Of a stretch of 60,164 nucleotides of DNA, positions 11,495-19,455 are shown in pieces (within the stretch, counting starts at the first letter, position 1; the number at the start of each line of letters is the position of its first letter). Source of the stretch: SAR86 cluster bacterium (GTDB lineage: Bacteria; Pseudomonadota; Gammaproteobacteria; Magnimaribacterales; TMED112). A program made the position numbers and the translations under genes. The notes under the pieces were generated by a model. That model did no database searches. It was not told where the DNA came from and saw only the letters and a list, made by a program, of their open reading frames with translations. Location: the NCBI GenBank assembly GCA_003331605.1, contig QOPD01000008.1, positions 1 to 60,164 of the forward strand. The letters are read 5' to 3'.

Positions 11495-11584
11495 GGAGAG
11501 GTGGCTGAGTGGTCGAAAGCGGCACCCTGCTAAGGTGTTATACGAGTAATCGTATCGAGGGTTCGAATCCCTCTCTCTCCGCCA
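11495..11584 (+). tRNA. tRNA-Ser (GCT)
   Basis: A 90-base class II tRNA with acceptor GGAGAGG paired near the CTCTCC-GCCA end, D-arm GGCTGAGTGGTCGAAAGC, anticodon loop CTGCTAA (anticodon GCT, reading AGC/AGU), a long variable arm (TTATACGAGTAATCGTAT) and T-loop GGTTCGAATCC. CCA is encoded. The next gene starts 37 bases downstream. Confidence 0.97.
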
Positions 11585-11621
11585 ATTTAAATATCTCATT
11601 TTTTAAGTTAATGTATAGCTA

Positions 11622-12857
11622 GTGATTAAGAAAATAGTAATAGTAATCTTATTTTTGATTCTGGCTTCATGTGCCGATAGTAATTATAAAGAGGAGGCTC
11701 CAAATCAAGTTCTCTATCTTTGGCTGCATGATATTGGTTTTGAGGATCCAAATTTCTTAGCAGTAGTAAATGCCGATCCAGAATCAAAGAACTATGGAAA
11801 ATTGATCGACACAGTTGCTGTTAATGAAACGTTGGGAATGGCTCACCATACTCCAATCTTCCTTCCTTCTTCTGGCATGATATTTGCAAACGATTTTCAT
11901 AATAGCTATACCTATATATTTGATACCAAAAACCCTTTAAAACCTAAATTGATAAATAGCTTTGGTAAATTAAATGATTTTAATTTTCCTCACAGTTACT
12001 CTGAGCTGCCCAACGGAAACATTATCACGACCTTCCAAACCAAGAGCGGAATAGATTCAATAGGAGGCATAGTTGAATTTGATAAGGAAGGAAATTATTT
12101 AAGATCTTCCAGGGCTGAACCAGAGGATCCATCAATTTTTGTCAGACCATACGGAATTATTCTCGTTCCAAAATTAAATAAAATTATTACAACAAATTAT
12201 GATATGCATGAAACAGATATAGGCTACCACATTCAGATTTGGGACATGGCTACATTGAATCTTCTTCATACAATTCAATTACCTAAAGTAGGGGGCATGA
12301 TCATCGACCAGAACCCATTTGAAGGAAGATTGTTATCTGATGGAGAAACAATATTGTTTCAAACATTTTCTTGCGGCCTATTTGTTCTTGATAATTTAAG
12401 TGAACTTGAACCTAAAGTTACGTATACGCACCACTTTGCAGAGGGTCCCTTTTGCTCATTGCCAGTTAGACTGGAAAATTATTGGATTCAAACTGTTGCT
12501 AGTGACAATGGTGGTTTCAATGGTTTGGTAGTTCTTGATATCAGTGATCCATTTAACCCACTTGAGGTCGATAGGTTAGATACTGGCAGCAAGATCGGCC
12601 CTCATTGGCTAAGCCCAAATCAAACTGGTGAACAAATTGTCCTAACTGGTTTTTTTGAAGAATTAGAGCGAAGAATAATCATGTTAAATTTTGATAAATC
12701 TAGTGGAGATTTATCCATAGACAAAACCTTCGGAGGAGGTGACGTCAGTGGCCCCGGGCTAATGGTAGACATTGAGGAATGGCCACATGGGAAGACGGGA
12801 GCAGCATTAGCACATGGCGCAATTTTCTGGCCTCCCGCTCCTCCAGATTGGAAATAG
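11622..12857 (+). CDS. SBP56 / methanethiol oxidase-like beta-propeller lipoprotein
   Basis: A 411-residue protein with a lipoprotein signal ending LASC and GTG as start. The body resembles the selenium-binding protein 56 / methanethiol oxidase family: an opening of the form LYLW...DPNFLAVVNADPESKNYGKLI, then histidine clusters at MAHHTPIF, FPHSYSELPNG, PHWLSP and WPHGKTGAALAHG. In characterised methanethiol oxidases such histidines bind copper, and the enzyme turns methanethiol into formaldehyde, hydrogen peroxide and sulfide. Here the protein is divergent, shorter than the roughly 470-residue human homologue, and membrane-anchored by lipid, so the activity is a hypothesis. It sits just after tRNA-Ser with no clear promoter of its own, and ends 47 bases before the convergent Coq4-like gene. 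Confidence 0.72.
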   Translation: MIKKIVIVILFLILASCADSNYKEEAPNQVLYLWLHDIGFEDPNFLAVVNADPESKNYGKLIDTVAVNETLGMAHHTPIFLPSSGMIFANDFHNSYTYIFDTKNPLKPKLINSFGKLNDFNFPHSYSELPNGNIITTFQTKSGIDSIGGIVEFDKEGNYLRSSRAEPEDPSIFVRPYGIILVPKLNKIITTNYDMHETDIGYHIQIWDMATLNLLHTIQLPKVGGMIIDQNPFEGRLLSDGETILFQTFSCGLFVLDNLSELEPKVTYTHHFAEGPFCSLPVRLENYWIQTVASDNGGFNGLVVLDISDPFNPLEVDRLDTGSKIGPHWLSPNQTGEQIVLTGFFEELERRIIMLNFDKSSGDLSIDKTFGGGDVSGPGLMVDIEEWPHGKTGAALAHGAIFWPPAPPDWK

Positions 12858-12904
12858 CAGCACTACTTGTTATTAATTTAAAATATGAAGTGCAGATTTA
12901 TAGG

Positions 12905-13417
12905 CTAGTTCTTTTGCGTCTCAAGAAAACGACCTACGGGCACATCATCTAGTGGTAATAGTTTGATATTAAATTCTTCCCTTATCTCTTTTAGTGTTTT
13001 ATTAAGATAATTTTGAGGCGTATGATAATCCCATCGTTTTGTCATCTTCATGCATATCCGAAATATTTGTAATTTAAAAGGAATTAAGGATACATAGATT
13101 TTAAAGATTGACCACCAGCCACCATATTTTCCAACTAAGGATTTAATGAACTTGCTGTAATCAGGATCTCGATAAAAACTTATTATTGGACCCCATTTAA
13201 ATTTCGTACCCCATAATGCATAGGTATCGAGCAGTGACTCTTCCTCTATTGATGTTCCCAAACCAAATAAAACATGAGTGTAATCGTGCTCTTTAAACAC
13301 CTTTGTGTTTGGGGAGTCTATTTCTAATATTTCTTTGAATGCAGGATTTATCGCGTAGAATTCTTCTATGCCTTGCTCTAAAGTTTGTAATGAATCTTGT
13401 TTTTGAAACTCATACAT
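12905..13417 (-). CDS. Coq4-like protein (ubiquinone biosynthesis family)
   Basis: A 170-residue helical protein without signal peptide. Residues 44-60 give HDYTH, then eleven residues, then Glu60. That is the HDxxH-x11-E zinc motif of Coq4, a protein needed for coenzyme Q assembly and recently linked to C1 decarboxylation/hydroxylation of the quinone ring. The following segment LDTYALWGTKF and a C-terminal part that could wrap the helical bundle also fit. No other ubiquinone gene is nearby. It diverges from the M23 peptidase gene; the 24-base gap must hold both promoters (AT-rich GATATTTTAA on its strand). The family call is from this motif and general shape; membrane or complex partners are unknown. 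Confidence 0.68.
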   Translation of the reverse strand: MYEFQKQDSLQTLEQGIEEFYAINPAFKEILEIDSPNTKVFKEHDYTHVLFGLGTSIEEESLLDTYALWGTKFKWGPIISFYRDPDYSKFIKSLVGKYGGWWSIFKIYVSLIPFKLQIFRICMKMTKRWDYHTPQNYLNKTLKEIREEFNIKLLPLDDVPVGRFLETQKN

Positions 13418-13441
13418 AACACCGTTAAAATATCACAATTA

Positions 13442-14236
13442 ATGAAAAAAAATAAAGTATTTTCCCTTGTTTTTAGCATTTGTTTAGTTTCCTGTACAAC
13501 ATTTATTCAGGAGCAATATGCTTCGCCAATTCAGTTGGTTGGAAACTCAGGTGAATATATAATTTTGCCAACCAAAACGGGCACAGGTTACCTCATTAAG
13601 AACAGGGAAGGAAACAAAGAGGTATTCGGTCTGCCTTATGTTACCGAAGAGGAGCTGATTATTATAGCTGGTAAAGAAATCTTGATGCAGCCAGTAGATT
13701 ATGGTGAATCAAGAATTACCATAACAAATAACTCGTTGGTTAATTTAAGCCCAGAGGACCAAGCTCGGGCAAATGCTGAAGCCATCAAAGTGAATCAGGC
13801 AGTAAAGCAAATTACACAACAAACCGATTTTAATTTTGATTTTTCCCCGCCAGTGCAAAATTTCATTACATCTGGTTATGGCAAGAAACGATTCATTAAT
13901 GGTAATCCAAGATCACCACATTTGGCTTTAGACATTGATGGTTATGAGGGTGACTCGATCTATGCGCCTAAAGCAGGAGTAGTGGTTATTGCGGAAGAGC
14001 ATTTTTACAGTGGCAAAATGATGCTGATCAACCATGGCGGTGGTCTTTTTACTTCTTATAGTCACATGAGTGACTGGGTTGCAGAGGAAGGCGATTATGT
14101 CGAAGCCAAAGAGTTGATAGGTAAAGTTGGTTCAAGCGGAAGAGTAACAGGACCTCACCTGCATTGGGTGGTTTATTTAAATGGCAATAGAATCAATCCA
14201 GAGCTACTGGTTGATTTGCAATACTATCAAGACTGA
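13442..14236 (+). CDS. M23 (LytM) peptidase lipoprotein
   Basis: A 264-residue lipoprotein (lipobox LVSC, Cys18) with a C-terminal M23 domain. The metal and catalytic residues are all present: His160 and Asp164 in SPHLALDID, and His239/His241 in GPHLHW. It should therefore be an active peptidoglycan DD-endopeptidase, not one of the inactive LytM activators. The N-terminal 120 residues are family-poor and may hold the domain away from the membrane. I chose ATG 13442 over an earlier in-frame start at 13397 because the latter lies in the divergent gene and would destroy the signal peptide. A TAAAAT hexamer at 13426-13431 leaves only ten bases before ATG. Its end overlaps the convergent PNPOx-family gene by ten bases. 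Confidence 0.93.
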   Translation: MKKNKVFSLVFSICLVSCTTFIQEQYASPIQLVGNSGEYIILPTKTGTGYLIKNREGNKEVFGLPYVTEEELIIIAGKEILMQPVDYGESRITITNNSLVNLSPEDQARANAEAIKVNQAVKQITQQTDFNFDFSPPVQNFITSGYGKKRFINGNPRSPHLALDIDGYEGDSIYAPKAGVVVIAEEHFYSGKMMLINHGGGLFTSYSHMSDWVAEEGDYVEAKELIGKVGSSGRVTGPHLHWVVYLNGNRINPELLVDLQYYQD

Positions 14237-14829
14237 AGGAAAAACTTTCCCCAATCATTTTCTGATAATTTATAGCATTCTCGGTAATTAAGCCTTTCCT
14301 CACTTGCTTCCCAGAATTCAAAATAAGACACCTTAATTTGGTAGCCGCCCCAATCTAAAGGTCTTTTTTCTTCCAGTTCTCCAGATTCAATTAGTGATTT
14401 GGTTTGTTCAAATTTTGCCTGCAACATTTCGTATGACTCTATTGGTTGCGATTGATCAGATGCAATGGCAGCAATGTTTTTGCCTTGCTCCCGCCCATAA
14501 AAATGCTCATCAGAAAAAATCTCTGAACACTTTGAAATCGTACCTTCCAATCTAATTTGTACATTGATTGCAGCCCACCAGAAATTTACAGCAACCTTAT
14601 CATTAGCGATGAAATCATTGGCTTTGTGACTGCTGTAGCTGGAAAAGAAGATTAAATTATCTTCAAAAAAATACTTGAAATTTACGTATCGAGCATGAGG
14701 CGCCCCATCGGCATCTACAGAAGAGATGCAACCAGCTTCAGCAATTGGCTGTCCATTCGCTTCGGCTTGTTGATAGTAATCTTCAAATTTTTTAAATGGA
14801 TCTTGATTGGGCAGGTTTTTAAATTGCAT
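14227..14829 (-). CDS. Pyridoxamine 5'-phosphate oxidase family protein (PdxH-like)
   Basis: A 200-residue FMN-binding split-barrel protein closest in layout to PdxH, which makes pyridoxal phosphate. The PdxH-like order is visible: ARYVNFKYF, the FSSYSSHKANDF flavin-phosphate region, QIRLEG, and the end RPLDWGGYQIKVSYFEFW. Two hallmark segments are altered. The C-terminal RLHDR of E. coli PdxH reads RLNYR, and the SRK before the second strand reads SHK. These change residues that touch substrate or FMN, so it may be a divergent PdxH or a related flavoprotein. It shares one base with the pyk stop and is probably cotranscribed with it. Confidence 0.75.
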   Translation of the reverse strand: MQFKNLPNQDPFKKFEDYYQQAEANGQPIAEAGCISSVDADGAPHARYVNFKYFFEDNLIFFSSYSSHKANDFIANDKVAVNFWWAAINVQIRLEGTISKCSEIFSDEHFYGREQGKNIAAIASDQSQPIESYEMLQAKFEQTKSLIESGELEEKRPLDWGGYQIKVSYFEFWEASEERLNYRECYKLSENDWGKFFLQS

Positions 14830-16226
14830 TAGTCCATTAACCTAACTTGAATTGCATCGGCATAGATTTCAGAAAAAATACCCGATATCACAACAAACTT
14901 CTTTTTGCCTTTAAGTTTCATTTTTGATTTAAGAGCATCAAATGCTGCTGAGATAGTTTTTTCATGGTTTTTAGTAAATTTCAGACTAAGGTTCTCAACC
15001 GAAGAAGATAGAGATAATTTGCTTTGAGTTGATGGATTGTTGGTAAATGCGTATACAGGTACTTTTGGCCTGGCTCGAGAAATTAAATTGGCTGTAAAAC
15101 CACTTCTCGTTAATACCACTATGGCGTCGGCATTAATTTTTTCACTCAATTTAACAGTAGTGGCCGCTAAGGTATGCCAGTCAGTTTCTTGTTTAAAGCT
15201 ATTTTGAAATTGAAGTGTTTCTGATCTCTCGGCATTCAGAGCGATATCACGTATGTATTCAACGCATTTAAATGGATATTTTCCGACGCTTGTTTCACCA
15301 GAAAGCATCAAAGCATCTGTGCCCTCATAGACAGCATTGGCCACATCTGACACTTCAGCTCTTGTTGGGTGTGGGTTCTTAATCATTGATTCAAGAAGTT
15401 GAGTTGCAACTATGGATTTTTTGCCATGTTTCGCAGCAACCCTAATCATCTTTCGTTGGATATATGGCAAATTGGTAATGTCGGTTTCGATCCCCAAATC
15501 TCCTCGGGCTACCATAACGCCATCGGAATTTTTTACAATTTCATCCAGGTTTGAGAGACCTTCTTGGTCTTCAACTTTAACAAATGTCTCAACATTATCA
15601 GCTCTATCTTTTAGAAATTTCTTAAGCGTCAGTAAGTCTTGTTTTGAACGGCAAAATGATAGGGCAATAAAATCAACGCCCATCTCCAATGCAAAATCCA
15701 AATCCTTTTTGTCTTTGTCTGTTAGTGTGGGTAGTTTAATCTTTGCACCTGGGAAATTAACGTGCTTTTTCCCAGCAATTACGCCGCTATCTAAAACTTC
15801 ACAAGTAATATTGTTAGACAGGTCAATTTTCTTAATTTTTAGTTCAATTGCCCCATTATCAAGAGAAATTTTTCCACCTTTTTTAATGTCTTTGACGTAC
15901 TTTAAATTATCTACAGGTAAGGCTTTATCTTTTTTACCCTTCTTTTGGGTAAGGATAAGTTCTTGACCTTTTTTAAGCTCAAGAGAATCAGAGGTTTTTG
16001 TTGTTCTTATTTCCGGACCTTGGGTATCTACCATAATACCAATTGACTGATTTAGTGATTTGTTTAAAGACTTGACGTAACCGATAATCTCTTTTAAATC
16101 CTCATGGTTAGCATGAGACATATTAATTCTCACAACATTCATACCTTTTTTATAAAGATTTAAGATCGATGTTTTTGATTTAGTGCTTGGCCCTACTGTT
16201 GTAATTATTTTTGTTCTTTTATGCAT
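14829..16226 (-). CDS. pyk: Pyruvate kinase
   Basis: It converts phosphoenolpyruvate and ADP to pyruvate and ATP. At 465 residues it covers the whole family: RTKIITTVGPST at the N-terminus, RINMSHANHEDL, the B domain, VEDQEGLSNLDEI, VMVARGDLGIE, the signature MLSGETSVGKYP, and a C-terminal domain (VLTRSGFTANLISRARP). The start is ATG 16226. A TATAAT lies 23 bases upstream on its strand, and I see no clear Shine-Dalgarno in the A/T-only leader. It diverges from kbl across 37 bases and leads a two-gene unit with the PNPOx-family gene. Confidence 0.97.
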   Translation of the reverse strand: MHKRTKIITTVGPSTKSKTSILNLYKKGMNVVRINMSHANHEDLKEIIGYVKSLNKSLNQSIGIMVDTQGPEIRTTKTSDSLELKKGQELILTQKKGKKDKALPVDNLKYVKDIKKGGKISLDNGAIELKIKKIDLSNNITCEVLDSGVIAGKKHVNFPGAKIKLPTLTDKDKKDLDFALEMGVDFIALSFCRSKQDLLTLKKFLKDRADNVETFVKVEDQEGLSNLDEIVKNSDGVMVARGDLGIETDITNLPYIQRKMIRVAAKHGKKSIVATQLLESMIKNPHPTRAEVSDVANAVYEGTDALMLSGETSVGKYPFKCVEYIRDIALNAERSETLQFQNSFKQETDWHTLAATTVKLSEKINADAIVVLTRSGFTANLISRARPKVPVYAFTNNPSTQSKLSLSSSVENLSLKFTKNHEKTISAAFDALKSKMKLKGKKKFVVISGIFSEIYADAIQVRLMD

Positions 16227-16249
16227 ACACAGTTTTTTTTAATTTTTTT

Positions 16250-16257
16250 ATTATAAT
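16250..16257. promoter_or_regulatory. Palindromic -10 element between pyk and kbl
   Basis: ATTATAAT is self-complementary and supplies TATAAT in both directions. Toward kbl the hexamer (16252-16257) is followed by exactly six bases and then GTG at 16264, the same spacing as at 6617-6629. Toward pyk the hexamer occupies 16250-16255 and leaves a 23-base leader. No convincing -35 is visible in the surrounding T-tracts. Confidence 0.5.
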
Positions 16258-16263
16258 CTCTTT

Positions 16264-17457
16264 GTGAGCAAAAGTTTTTATTCGTCCATCAAAAGTGAGT
16301 TAGAAGTTATCAGAAATGATGGGCTTTATAAAGAAGAACGCTTTATTTCATCACCTCAAAAAACAAATATAAGCTTATCAGATGGCTCGGATGTGCTTAA
16401 TTTTTGTGCCAATGATTATTTAGGATTAGCTAACAACAACGAAATAAAGAAAGCTGCTAGTGAAGCCTTAGAGACCGATGGTTTTGGAATGGCTTCAGTC
16501 AGATTTATTTGTGGCACCAACGATTTGCACCAACAGCTTGAAACTAAGTTAAGCACCTTCTTAGGTTACGAAGACTGTATACTCTATATTGCTGCCTTTG
16601 ATGCCAATGGCGGTTTGTTTGAGCCACTTTTTCATGCTGAAGATGCAATTATAAGTGATGCCCTTAACCATGCTTCTATCATAGATGGCATACGGCTTTC
16701 GAAAGCAATGCGCTTAAGGTATGCCCACAGCAATATGACAGAACTTGAAGACTGCTTGAAAAAAGCGGACGATCAAGGTGCACGTCATAAGGTAATCGTC
16801 AGCGATGGTGTCTTCTCTATGGATGGTTCGTATGCCAAACTTGATAAGATTGTTCCATTAGCAAAAAAATACGATGCTTTAATTATGATTGACGATTGCC
16901 ATGCAACAGGTTTTGTTGGCAAAAATGGCAGAGGCACAGCAGAACATTTTGGTCTCGAGGGTGAAATTGATATTTTAACTGGCACACTCGGCAAAGCTTT
17001 AGGTGGAGCTTCGGGTGGTTTCACCTGTGCCAAAAGTGAGGTAATTAAGTTACTTAAACAAAGATCTAGACCTTATCTATTCTCCAACGCATTGCCTCCT
17101 TCAATTGTCGCAGCCAGTCTTAAAGCTCTTGAAATAATCGAAGTCGATTCAGAGCGTAGAACACGGATTGCAACAAATGCTTCCTACTTCCGTTCACAAA
17201 TAAAAAACCTTGGATACACAGTAATTGGTGACGATCATCCAATTACACCAGTGATGCTTGGTGATGCAAAAATAGCTCAGCAAATGTCGAAACTTCTACT
17301 TGCTAAAGGTTTATATGCTATTGGTTTCTTTTTTCCGGTTGTACCAAAGGGTCAAGCACGTATAAGGCTGCAGATCACCAGCGAACATAAAAAAGATGAA
17401 CTAGATAAAGCTGTTACAATATTCGAGGAAGTTGGGAAAGAGCTTGGGGTAATATGA
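16264..17457 (+). CDS. kbl: Glycine C-acetyltransferase (2-amino-3-ketobutyrate CoA ligase)
   Basis: A PLP enzyme that cleaves 2-amino-3-oxobutyrate with CoA to glycine and acetyl-CoA, the second step of threonine breakdown. 397 residues, the expected length. Visible: VLNFCANDYLGLANN, the DALNHASIIDG region, the PLP-binding DDCHATGF, and the Schiff-base Lys244 in TGTLGKALGGASGG. Start is GTG 16264; no in-frame ATG competes nearby, and the leader from the predicted -10 is essentially zero, so a leaderless mRNA is possible. It overlaps tdh by four bases (ATGA), a coupled catabolic pair. Confidence 0.96.
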   Translation: MSKSFYSSIKSELEVIRNDGLYKEERFISSPQKTNISLSDGSDVLNFCANDYLGLANNNEIKKAASEALETDGFGMASVRFICGTNDLHQQLETKLSTFLGYEDCILYIAAFDANGGLFEPLFHAEDAIISDALNHASIIDGIRLSKAMRLRYAHSNMTELEDCLKKADDQGARHKVIVSDGVFSMDGSYAKLDKIVPLAKKYDALIMIDDCHATGFVGKNGRGTAEHFGLEGEIDILTGTLGKALGGASGGFTCAKSEVIKLLKQRSRPYLFSNALPPSIVAASLKALEIIEVDSERRTRIATNASYFRSQIKNLGYTVIGDDHPITPVMLGDAKIAQQMSKLLLAKGLYAIGFFFPVVPKGQARIRLQITSEHKKDELDKAVTIFEEVGKELGVI

Positions 17458-18479
17458 AAGCACTAGTAAAAGCTAAAAGTGAAATTGGTTTAGTTTTGAG
17501 TGAAGTTGATAAGCCTAGTTTTGGGCCCAAAGACGTTCTTGTTAGAGTCAAAACAACATCTATCTGTGGTACAGATTTACACATTTGGAATTGGGACAAT
17601 TGGGCACAGTCTGCCATAAAAACACCTATGACTATCGGCCATGAATTTATGGGAGTGGTTGATCAAATTGGCTCTGATGTCAAAGGACTAAATATTGGAG
17701 ATAGAGTTTCAGTTGAATCTCATATTGCAGGCACCAGAAGTAGAAATGCTAAAGCTGGAAAACTTCATCTTGATCCAGATACTGTAAATCTAGGAGTAGA
17801 TAGAGATGGTGCATTTGCTGAATACGTTTCAGTTCCGGAAACCAATGTAGTGCCATTACCTGATTCAGTTGGAGACGAACTTGGAGCTATTTTAGATCCG
17901 TTTGGCAATGCAGTGCATGCCACGCTTTCATTTGATTTGGTAGGAGAAGATGTTCTTATTACTGGCGCAGGACCAATTGGCATAATGTCTGCAGCAATCG
18001 CTCAACATATAGGAGCAAGGAGAGTGCTATTAACCGATATAAACAACGAACGATTAGCTTTGGCACAACGGGTTTGCAATGTGGAGACTGTTAATCCTAC
18101 TGAACAATCAATTGCCGACAAAATGTCCGAGATGGGTCTTAAAGAGGGATTTGATGTTGGTTTGGAAATGTCGGGATCCGAATTGGCCCTTAAAGAAATG
18201 GTTGAAAATATGATCATGGGCGGTAAGGTCGCTTTGCTTGGTTTGCCGAGTAATGAGATTTCCTTGGACCTATCAAAAGTAATTTTTAAAGCACTCAATA
18301 TAAAGGCTATCTATGGTCGGGAAATTTTTGAGACCTGGTACAAAGGATTGGCATTGCTTGAATCCGGCTTAGACATAAAAAATATAATTACACATAATTT
18401 TGAATACAGTGATTTTGAGAAAGCCTTTGCATTATTGAAAGATGGAAAAGCAGGCAAAATAGTGCTGCATTGGAGTTGA
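17454..18479 (+). CDS. tdh: L-threonine 3-dehydrogenase lacking the structural zinc site
   Basis: An NAD-dependent medium-chain dehydrogenase oxidising threonine to 2-amino-3-oxobutyrate for Kbl. 341 residues, the E. coli length, and it aligns to E. coli Tdh from memory without gaps through the zinc region. Catalytic zinc residues Cys38 (ICGTD), His63 and Glu64 (GHEFMG) are kept, as are the cofactor motif GAGPIG and the segment YGREIFETWYKG. The four structural-zinc cysteines at 93, 96, 99 and 107 are Gly, Ser, Ala and Asp here (segment IAGTRSRNAKAGKLHLDPD). The lobe itself is kept, so the fold must hold without that zinc. It overlaps kbl, and the aldo/keto reductase starts one base after its stop. 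Confidence 0.95.
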   Translation: MKALVKAKSEIGLVLSEVDKPSFGPKDVLVRVKTTSICGTDLHIWNWDNWAQSAIKTPMTIGHEFMGVVDQIGSDVKGLNIGDRVSVESHIAGTRSRNAKAGKLHLDPDTVNLGVDRDGAFAEYVSVPETNVVPLPDSVGDELGAILDPFGNAVHATLSFDLVGEDVLITGAGPIGIMSAAIAQHIGARRVLLTDINNERLALAQRVCNVETVNPTEQSIADKMSEMGLKEGFDVGLEMSGSELALKEMVENMIMGGKVALLGLPSNEISLDLSKVIFKALNIKAIYGREIFETWYKGLALLESGLDIKNIITHNFEYSDFEKAFALLKDGKAGKIVLHWS

Positions 18480-18480
18480 C

Positions 18481-19455
18481 ATGGAATATAGGAAATTAGG
18501 AAATTCAGGCTTAAAAGTTTCTGCTTTGTCGTTTGGTTCTTGGGTAACCTTTAGCAATCAGATTGATGCAAAGTTGGCACAACAAATGTTTGGTATCTGT
18601 CTGGATCATGGTGTCAATTTTTTTGATAATGCTGAAACTTATGCACATGGACAATCAGAGATTGTGATGGGTGAGGCTTTAAGTGCATTAAGCCATCCTC
18701 GAGATTCCTATTGTGTATCCTCAAAAGTATTTTTTGGCGCTCAAAAAAATCCTTTACCAACTCAGATGGGTTTGAGTAAAAAACACATAATAGAAGCATG
18801 CGATCAGGCTATGAAGCGTTTGAAAGTAGATTACTTAGATTTATTTTTCTGTCATCGAGCTGATCCGGATACGCCAATTGGTGAAACAGTGTGGGCAATG
18901 CACAACCTAGTGACACAAGGGAAAATTATCTATTGGGGCACGTCCGAGTGGGAAGAGTCACAGATTAGAGAAGCTTATGAGTTTGCTGAAAAATACAACC
19001 TCACCCCGCCAACCATGGAGCAGCCTCAATACAATCTGCTTTACACAAACAGGCTGGAGAAAGATTATTTACCAATTTTTAACGATTATAAAATGGGCAC
19101 AACCATATGGTCACCACTAGCAGCTGGATTGCTAACTGGCAAATACATAGAGGGTGTACCGGCTGATTCGCGTGCCAATCTTCCAGGCTACGAATGGTTA
19201 AGAAAGATAATGATCGAGACTGATAATAGTAAAGATCGAATGCAAAAGATCGTAGATCTAAAAGTTATAGCCGATGAGCTTGGGGTAAGTTTAGCAAAGA
19301 TGTCTATTGCATGGTGCTTATTAAATAAAAATGTTTCCACGGTAATTTTAGGTGCCTCAAAAATATCTCAGCTTGAGGATAATTTGGGATCCATGGAGGT
19401 CCTAAAATTATTAACTCCTGAAATTGAGAAAAGAATTAGAGCTATTATTGATTAG
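18481..19455 (+). CDS. Aldo/keto reductase (Kv-beta / AKR6-like)
   Basis: A 324-residue NADPH-dependent TIM-barrel reductase. The catalytic tetrad is readable: Asp and Tyr in FFDNAETYAHG, Lys in VSSKVFFG, His in FFCHRADP. The segments LGNSGLKVSALSFGSW, WGTSEW, MEQPQYNLLYTNRLEKD and VILGASKISQLEDNL resemble the potassium-channel beta-subunit branch, which in bacteria consists of soluble reductases of aldehydes or ketones. It lies one base after tdh, so coexpression with threonine catabolism is likely. A role in detoxifying reactive carbonyls such as aminoacetone or methylglyoxal is a guess from context. Its end overlaps the convergent serine hydrolase by 11 bases. Confidence 0.9.
   Translation: MEYRKLGNSGLKVSALSFGSWVTFSNQIDAKLAQQMFGICLDHGVNFFDNAETYAHGQSEIVMGEALSALSHPRDSYCVSSKVFFGAQKNPLPTQMGLSKKHIIEACDQAMKRLKVDYLDLFFCHRADPDTPIGETVWAMHNLVTQGKIIYWGTSEWEESQIREAYEFAEKYNLTPPTMEQPQYNLLYTNRLEKDYLPIFNDYKMGTTIWSPLAAGLLTGKYIEGVPADSRANLPGYEWLRKIMIETDNSKDRMQKIVDLKVIADELGVSLAKMSIAWCLLNKNVSTVILGASKISQLEDNLGSMEVLKLLTPEIEKRIRAIID

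Noticed and set aside
12858-12904. Bidirectional terminator between the SBP56-like and Coq4-like genes
   Set aside because: Only a five-base GCACT/AGTGC repeat with a long loop is visible; too weak.
15412-15966. 184-codon open frame on the + strand inside pyk
   Set aside because: Antisense shadow of a clear pyruvate kinase; low-complexity Ser/Phe/Leu composition and no family match.
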